From positions 1-57,917 of the forward strand of contig CAMDFK010000024.1 of assembly GCA_945897465.1 (NCBI GenBank): a stretch of DNA of 57,917 nt, given 5' to 3'. This document shows positions 52,352 to 57,917 of the stretch, piece by piece (the first letter of the stretch is position 1; each line of letters opens with the position of its first letter). Below the pieces are notes generated by a model. The model did not search any database and was not told where the DNA came from. It saw nothing but the letters and a program-made list of their open reading frames with translations. This DNA comes from Limnohabitans sp. Rim8. Lineage in GTDB: Bacteria > Pseudomonadota > Gammaproteobacteria > Burkholderiales > Burkholderiaceae_C. Position numbers and translations under genes: made by a program.

Positions 52352-53812
52352 TCAGCTCACCCCAAAGCGCAAAGTGAAGCAGGCGCCAGGAGGTGTCTGA
52401 CCTGGATGGGCCGCATCGACACTGACCGTGGCCCTGTGCTGTTGAGCGATTTCCTTGACGATCGGCAAACCCAGGCCTGAACCATCCACATTGGTCCCCA
52501 AAGCGCGGTAAAAGGGCTGGAAAACCAGCTCGCGCTCGGACAAGGGAATGCCCGGGCCGTTGTCCTCTACCTGGATCACCAAAGCACGGCTGTAGGGGTC
52601 CACCAGCACCCGCAGAGTGATCACACCTTGCCGCTCTGGCGTGCTGGGCGTGTAGTGAACGCTGTTTTCAACCAGGTTGCGCAGCATCTCCTTGAGCAAC
52701 GTGGGGTTGCCCTGCACCTGAACGCCTGGGGTGCCTGCCACCACCCCCTCGTAGCCCAGGTCCAGCCCCTTGTCCATGGCGTGTGGCAAGCTGTCTTGCA
52801 AGACCTCGCTGGCCAGCTTGACCATGTCGCAAGATTGCAAGGTCAAGTTGGTGCCCCCGCCTTCAGCCCTCGCCAGTGACAGCAATTGGTTGACCGTGTG
52901 GGTGGCTTGCACGCTGGCACGGCCAATTTGCTGCAAGGATTTTTTCAGGTCCACCTCGCTCGAGCCTGATCGCTGCGCCAGGTCAGCTTGCATCCGCAGA
53001 CCGGCCAAAGGCGTTTTGAGCTGGTGTGCGGCGTCGGCCAAAAAGCGTTTTTGGGTGACGATGGAGTCTTTCAGGCGTTCAAGCAGGTCGTTCACCGAGA
53101 CCACCAAAGGGGCCACTTCCATGGGAACGGCCTTGTCGTCCAAGGGGCTCAGGTCATCGGGTTTGCGCTCGCGGATCCGTTCTTCAAGCTGGGACAGCGG
53201 TTTGATGCCGCGTACCAAGGCCAGCCAAACCAGCAACACCGCCAGTGGCAACAGGGCGAACTGGGGCAGCATCACGCCCTTGATGATCTCGGCCGCCAGC
53301 ACCGAGCGCTTTTCGCGGGTTTCGGCCACCTGCACCAGGGCCGGGCGCTTGCCCTCGGCATCCAATTGGATCCAGGTGTAGGCCACCCGCACTTCCAGTC
53401 CCCGCATTTCGTCGTCGCGGATTTGCACTTCGTAGCTGTTGCCCCTGGGTTCATTGGATTTGGGCAGAGGCAACTCGCGGTCACCGCTCAGGTGCTCGCC
53501 CATGCTGCCGGTCACCTGGTAGTACACCAGATCGGTTTCGTCGGCACGCAGCAGTTCGCTGGCCGGTTGTGGCAAGCTGAATTGAACCAACTTGTCGGGC
53601 CCCAACCTGACCTGTTGGGCCAAGGCCTGCACGTTGTAGACCAGCGCCCGATCAAAAGGTTTGTTGGCCAAACCTTGCGCCACCAGCCAAGTGAGCGCCA
53701 GGCTGATTGGCCACAGCAGCAGCAATGGCGTCAGCATCCAGTCGAGGATTTCGCCAAACAGCGAGCGCTGTTCGCGTTTGAAGACCCGCATGCTCCAGCC
53801 CTTGGATTTCAT
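52352..53812 (-). CDS. Sensor histidine kinase, TctE-like
   Basis: An inner-membrane sensor of about 486 residues. Helices near 20-40 and 185-205 bracket a periplasmic domain. HisKA: FLADAAHQLKTPLAGLRMQ (phospho-His). ATPase: NLVENSVHYTP (N box), VEDNGPGIP (G1) and GSGLGLPIVKEI (G2). The opening FKREQRSLFGEILDWML resembles TctE sensors of tricarboxylate uptake, but no tctCBA transport genes are here. Start could be 53812 or 53791. The response regulator is upstream in the same operon (gap about 36 bases). Confidence 0.9.
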   Translation of the reverse strand: MKSKGWSMRVFKREQRSLFGEILDWMLTPLLLLWPISLALTWLVAQGLANKPFDRALVYNVQALAQQVRLGPDKLVQFSLPQPASELLRADETDLVYYQVTGSMGEHLSGDRELPLPKSNEPRGNSYEVQIRDDEMRGLEVRVAYTWIQLDAEGKRPALVQVAETREKRSVLAAEIIKGVMLPQFALLPLAVLLVWLALVRGIKPLSQLEERIRERKPDDLSPLDDKAVPMEVAPLVVSVNDLLERLKDSIVTQKRFLADAAHQLKTPLAGLRMQADLAQRSGSSEVDLKKSLQQIGRASVQATHTVNQLLSLARAEGGGTNLTLQSCDMVKLASEVLQDSLPHAMDKGLDLGYEGVVAGTPGVQVQGNPTLLKEMLRNLVENSVHYTPSTPERQGVITLRVLVDPYSRALVIQVEDNGPGIPLSERELVFQPFYRALGTNVDGSGLGLPIVKEIAQQHRATVSVDAAHPGQTPPGACFTLRFGVS

Positions 53813-53848
53813 GGATGAATGGGGCGCTGGCACGCGGTGTGTTCGGTC

Positions 53849-54523
53849 TTAGCCCGGGATTTTTTCGAGGCAGTAACCCAGTCCCCGCACCGTGGCGATG
53901 CGAATCGGGCCTTTCTCGATTTTTTTGCGCAGGCGGTGGATGTAGACCTCGATGGCGTTGTTGCTCACCTCTTCGCCCCATTCGCACAGGCGCTCGACCA
54001 ACTGGTCCTTGCTGACCAGGCGGCCTGTGCGTTGCAGCAGCACTTCGAGCAGGCCCAACTCGCGGGCCGACAACTCGACCATCTTGCCGTCGATGGTGGC
54101 CACGCGGCCGGACTGGTCGTAGACCAGCGGACCGTGCTTGATCTGTGAGGTGGCTCCACCCATGCCGCGGCGGGTGAGGGCGCGCACGCGGGCTTCGAGT
54201 TCTTGCAAGCTGAAGGGCTTGGCCATGTAATCGTCTGCGCCGTAGTCCAGACCTTTGACACGCTCTTCCACGCTGTCGGCGGCCGTGAGGATCAACACCG
54301 GCAACACAGAGCCTCTAGAGCGCAAGCGTTTGAGCACTTCCAGACCGTGCATTTTGGGCAGGCCCAGGTCCAGAATCAGCAAATCGAATTCGTTGTTGGT
54401 CATCAAGGCCGCATCGGCCTCGCTGCCGCTGGCTACATGGTCCACCGCTGCACCCGCGCTGCGCAAGGTGCGCAACAAACCATCGGCAAGCACTTGGTCA
54501 TCTTCGGCTATCAAAATGCGCAT
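53849..54523 (-). CDS. OmpR-family response regulator, TctD/QseB-like
   Basis: A 224-residue regulator. MRILIAEDDQVLADGLLRTL supplies the acidic pocket, DLLILDLGLPKMHGLE the phospho-Asp (about 51) and YMAKPFSLQELEARV the conserved Lys. The C-terminal winged-helix has LSARELGLLEVLLQRTGRLVSKDQLVERL and NAIEVYIHRLRKKI, VRGLGYCLEK. AGGAGA lies 6-8 bases before the ATG at 54523. It is the first gene of the unit with the kinase at 52352. Confidence 0.95.
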   Translation of the reverse strand: MRILIAEDDQVLADGLLRTLRSAGAAVDHVASGSEADAALMTNNEFDLLILDLGLPKMHGLEVLKRLRSRGSVLPVLILTAADSVEERVKGLDYGADDYMAKPFSLQELEARVRALTRRGMGGATSQIKHGPLVYDQSGRVATIDGKMVELSARELGLLEVLLQRTGRLVSKDQLVERLCEWGEEVSNNAIEVYIHRLRKKIEKGPIRIATVRGLGYCLEKIPG

Positions 54524-54657
54524 GGCTGTCTCCTGTTGTTTTTGGGCGACTGGTGGTCTGGGCGCCAGTTCTTTCTTGATTCTAGTGTCTGCAAGCACTG
54601 TTCAAGGCCAGCTTGGCCTTCAGGCGAATTGTCGAATGGACTGGCCGATGTCGCAGC

Positions 54658-55161
54658 TCAATTTGCATAAGCCTCCAGCCCCAAGGCCACCACGGTGGCC
54701 ACATCCTTGCCCACCGCCTCGCGAAACTCGGCCTCGGCTTGGGCCACGGCGTCCCTGAAGGCCTGCAGCCAGGCCAGCCCCACAGGCGTGAACACCACGC
54801 GTCGTGCGCGTGCGTCCAGAGGGTCGGCCTCACGCTGCACCAGGCCCCACGCAGCGCATTGGTCGACCAAGTCGCCCATCGCCTGTTTGCTCATGCCTGC
54901 AGCCCGCGCCAGCTCGGTCAGGCGCGAGCCCTCCAGCGCCAGATGACGCGTGATGTGCACATGCGCGGCGCTGATCTGGTCGCGGGCTGCCAGATTGGCC
55001 AAGGCCAGCGGTACGCCTTCATTGCCCGCCATCAGGTGCAGCACCCGCTCGTCAAAACGCCGCATCGCGTGGCCCAGCAGGCGGCCCAAATGGGTCTCTC
55101 GCCAGCGATCATCCTGCCAAAGGGGGCTGGCTGAGGCACTGAAATCGGTGTAGTCTGGCAT
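54658..55161 (-). CDS. MarR-family transcriptional regulator
   Basis: A 167-residue dimeric winged-helix regulator. The DNA-binding part is around 60-130: ITRHLALEGSRLTELARAAGMSKQAMGDLVDQCAAWGLVQREADPLDARARRVVFTPVG, where SKQAMGDLVDQ is the recognition helix and DARARR the wing. I chose the ATG at 55161; an earlier one gives an odd leader. A candidate operator lies just before the start. It is divergent from recA, 141 bases away, but need not control it. Confidence 0.9.
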   Translation of the reverse strand: MPDYTDFSASASPLWQDDRWRETHLGRLLGHAMRRFDERVLHLMAGNEGVPLALANLAARDQISAAHVHITRHLALEGSRLTELARAAGMSKQAMGDLVDQCAAWGLVQREADPLDARARRVVFTPVGLAWLQAFRDAVAQAEAEFREAVGKDVATVVALGLEAYAN

Positions 55162-55165
55162 GGCT

Positions 55166-55199
55166 AAATGATAAGGCAAACTGACCAAAAATATCATTT
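55166..55199. promoter_or_regulatory. Candidate MarR operator, AAATGATA/TATCATTT inverted repeat
   Basis: A perfect 8-base inverted repeat (55166-55173 and 55192-55199) with an 18-base spacer, immediately before the marR-type start codon. The centre-to-centre distance is about 26 bases. Confidence 0.45.
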
Positions 55200-55224
55200 A
55201 CACATTTATACAGCTCGTTTACAG

Positions 55225-55244
55225 TACTGTTCAAGCATCCAGTT
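55225..55244. promoter_or_regulatory. LexA (SOS) box of recA
   Basis: TACTGTTCAAGCATCCAGTT fits the CTGT-N8-ACAG consensus with one mismatch (CCAG for ACAG). It lies 59 bases before the recA start. Confidence 0.65.
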
Positions 55245-55302
55245 AACAGCACGGCGCTGCAGAACCTGGTGCCCCAACCCATTGATATTCAAGGAGATTC
55301 TC

Positions 55303-56340
<1,038 letters not shown>

Positions 56341-56364
56341 GCGGCCTTTTCAAAGAGACCCAGC

Positions 56365-56835
56365 TTGAACAAGCCCGACTTTCAGCCCTCGCTCAAAGGC
56401 CGCGCCCTGCGGCTTTTGAGCCAGCGTGAACACTCACGCGCTGAGCTCGAGCGCAAACTGGCCCCCCACGAAGAGGTGCCCGGCGAGTTGGCCAAGGCGC
56501 TCGACGATTTGCAGGCGCGGGACTTCATCAACGACGGCCGGGCGGTGGATTCCGTGGTCAACCGCCGCTCGGGCAAGCTCGGCAGTGCCCGGATTCAACA
56601 AGAGCTTGCCCAAAAGGGTTTGTCGGGGGAGGCGGTGGCCGAGGTGCTGGAGGTCTTGAAAGAGACCGAATTAGCCCGGGCGCAAGCGGTCTGGCGCAAA
56701 AAATTCGATGCCCCCCCACAAGACCCGCAAGAACGCGCCAAGCAAATGCGTTTCCTCTTGACGCGGGGCTTCAACGCAGAGGTGGTGCGGCGTGTGGTCA
56801 AAGGTGAAGGCCTCGAGGATGATGTCTTCGATTGA
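56365..56835 (+). CDS. recX: Regulatory protein RecX
   Basis: Binds RecA filaments and limits their growth. The 156-residue protein is all helical, with SLKGRALRLLSQREHSRAELERKL, the RDFINDGRAVDSVVNRRSGKLGSARIQQELAQKGLSGEAV core and RFLLTRGFNAEVVRRVV near the end. Start is TTG at 56365 with AAAGAGA 7 bases upstream; no ATG fits. It is the second gene of the recAX unit, convergent with moaC (7 bases apart). Confidence 0.92.
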   Translation: MNKPDFQPSLKGRALRLLSQREHSRAELERKLAPHEEVPGELAKALDDLQARDFINDGRAVDSVVNRRSGKLGSARIQQELAQKGLSGEAVAEVLEVLKETELARAQAVWRKKFDAPPQDPQERAKQMRFLLTRGFNAEVVRRVVKGEGLEDDVFD

Positions 56836-56842
56836 AGTCCCG

Positions 56843-57334
56843 TCACTTGTCAGCCACAAAGCTCCCCGACTTCCCACCGTGCTTTTCCAACAGCTTCACA
56901 TCGGTGATGGTCATGCCCCGGTCCACGGCTTTGCACATGTCGTAAATGGTGAGCAGGGCCACTTGCACGGCCGTGAGGGCTTCCATTTCAACGCCTGTTT
57001 GGCCGTTCACCTCGGCGGTGGCGGTGCACACCACGCATGAATGCTTGTCTTGAACTTCAAAATCGACGGCGACCCTCGTCAAGCCAATTGGGTGGCACAA
57101 GGGAATGAGGTCGCTGGTTTTTTTTGCGCCCTGAATGCCCGCAATGCGGGCAATGCCCAGTACATCGCCTTTTTTGGCGGTGCCCGAGGTGATCAAGGCC
57201 AAGGTGGCGGGCAGCATCTCGATGCGGCCGGTGGCCACCGCCACGCGCCGCGTGCTGGCCTTGCCTCCCACATCGACCATGTGGGCCTGGCCTTGGTCAT
57301 CAAAGTGGGTCAGCGTGGCGTGGTTCTGGCTCAT
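56843..57334 (-). CDS. moaC: Cyclic pyranopterin monophosphate synthase (MoaC)
   Basis: Second step of molybdenum cofactor synthesis. The 163-residue protein has [66 protein letters not shown] (catalytic Asp and Lys in DMCKA) and [10 protein letters not shown]. Start is the ATG at 57334; the longer open frame upstream runs into the divergent peptidase promoter. No other mo-cofactor gene is in the window. Confidence 0.97.
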   Translation of the reverse strand: MSQNHATLTHFDDQGQAHMVDVGGKASTRRVAVATGRIEMLPATLALITSGTAKKGDVLGIARIAGIQGAKKTSDLIPLCHPIGLTRVAVDFEVQDKHSCVVCTATAEVNGQTGVEMEALTAVQVALLTIYDMCKAVDRGMTITDVKLLEKHGGKSGSFVADK

Positions 57335-57412
57335 GGCTTCAGGATCCAAAGGGTTTACAGAAAGTTGACAAGAAGCGGGCATCATACGGGTGTTGAACCG
57401 GGCAAGACCATT

Positions 57413-57917
57413 TTGAGAAACAAACACCGCGAACGCTTGATACCTTGGCTGCTGGCCGCATCGCTGGCCTGTCCTCCCGTCCAGGCCCAACCCGTGGGCT
57501 TGCCTGGGCTGGGGGACGGCGAGGGCATTTCGCTCGGCGCTGAACGTCAACTGGGTGACCGCATCGCCCGAGAACTTTACCGCGACCCGGATTTCATCGA
57601 AGACCCGGTGCTCGACGAGTACATCCAGCTGCTGTGGGCCCCTTTGGTGCGGGCGGCCGCGGCCCGGGGCGAGTTGTCAGCCGAATTGCAGGAGCGTTTC
57701 GCTTGGCGCATCCTGCTGGGGCGCGACCGTTCGGTCAATGCCTTTGCCTTGCCGGGCGGCTACCTGGGCGTGCATTTGGGTCTGATTTCGGTGGTGGGTT
57801 CGCACGATGAATTGGCCTCGGTGCTGGCGCATGAATTGAGCCACGTCAGCCAACGCCACATTGCTCGGGGCATGAGCGAGCAAAGCCGCATGACCCCCTG
57901 GCTGGTGGGGGCCATGA
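57413..57917 (+). CDS. M48 family metallopeptidase (BepA-like), 3' end outside window
   Basis: 168 residues are visible. A TTG at 57413 gives a signal peptide ([19 protein letters not shown]) and mature start [33 protein letters not shown], which matches the M48 periplasmic family with a BepA-type TPR tail expected downstream. [16 protein letters not shown] and [15 protein letters not shown] contain the zinc motif HELSH; HIARG follows. BepA-type proteases guard outer-membrane protein assembly. The start is not certain, since a TTG at 57365 is also in frame. Continues past the window's end. Confidence 0.85.
   Translation, partial: MRNKHRERLIPWLLAASLACPPVQAQPVGLPGLGDGEGISLGAERQLGDRIARELYRDPDFIEDPVLDEYIQLLWAPLVRAAAARGELSAELQERFAWRILLGRDRSVNAFALPGGYLGVHLGLISVVGSHDELASVLAHELSHVSQRHIARGMSEQSRMTPWLVGAM

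Noticed and set aside
57365-57370. TTGACA as a -35 box or TTG start for the M48 peptidase
   Set aside because: No -10 box at 16-18 bases; used as a start it would add a poor leader before the signal peptide.

Overview
The window looks like chromosome of a betaproteobacterium of the order Burkholderiales, most likely a freshwater member of Comamonadaceae (Limnohabitans/Rhodoferax-like). This rests on the GC-rich coding style, the family-level look of DprA, RecA, the TctDE-type two-component pair, the UDG/TsaB/RimI operon and the topoisomerase III-SWIB fusion, and on a dispersed palindromic repeat of the type GTCATTGCGAGCGAAGCGCG common in such genomes. Species assignment is inference; no rRNA or tRNA gene is present.

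Layout. 1-6.5 kb is an accessory, visibly more AT-rich segment: the C-terminal end of a tyrosine integrase, two secreted YHYH-domain proteins that share N-terminal repeats, a HupE/UreJ-like membrane protein with an EF-hand-like loop and a small anchored protein. 6.5-12 kb holds dprA, a HigBA-type toxin-antitoxin pair, a glutamine amidotransferase, def-fmt and azlCD. 12-18.8 kb is central metabolism (pgk, pyk, fba, purC) with a membrane desaturase and a 40-bp tandem repeat array. 18.8-30.2 kb has a DUF962 protein, a thioredoxin-TPR protein, purE-purK-tsaC, an SGNH lipoprotein, a SemiSWEET, dacB, and an EamA transporter-tsaB-rimI-uracil-DNA glycosylase operon. 30.2-44.4 kb holds tkt, two gap paralogues, gnd, a GMC alcohol dehydrogenase divergent from an AlkB-type hydroxylase, a second HupE/EF-hand locus with a TPR protein and a 50-residue secreted peptide, a leucine-rich-repeat protein kinase and a beta-hydroxyacid dehydrogenase. 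44.5-57.9 kb has an acyl-CoA synthetase, topoisomerase III fused to a SWIB domain, a divergent SET-domain methyltransferase, birA, a GST, a TctE/TctD-like two-component pair, a MarR regulator, recA-recX, moaC and the start of an M48 peptidase.

How they fit together. pgk, pyk, fba, tkt, gnd and the two gap genes cover lower glycolysis/gluconeogenesis and the pentose phosphate pathway; a GTTAC/GTAAC element recurs upstream of several of them. purC, purE and purK serve purine synthesis; tsaC and tsaB serve tRNA t6A; def and fmt act on initiator formyl-methionine; recA, recX, dprA and topB act in DNA recombination and topology.

Most interesting points: (i) the SET methyltransferase divergent from topoisomerase III carrying a histone-H1-like linker and a SWIB domain; (ii) two separate HupE-like loci whose periplasmic heads each carry an EF-hand-like loop, one tied to YHYH proteins and one to a TPR protein and a small secreted peptide; (iii) an 18-codon leader ORF overlapping the AlkB start; (iv) a UDG-like protein lacking the motif histidine; (v) the GTTAC motif. 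All calls come from reading the sequence; no database search was run.
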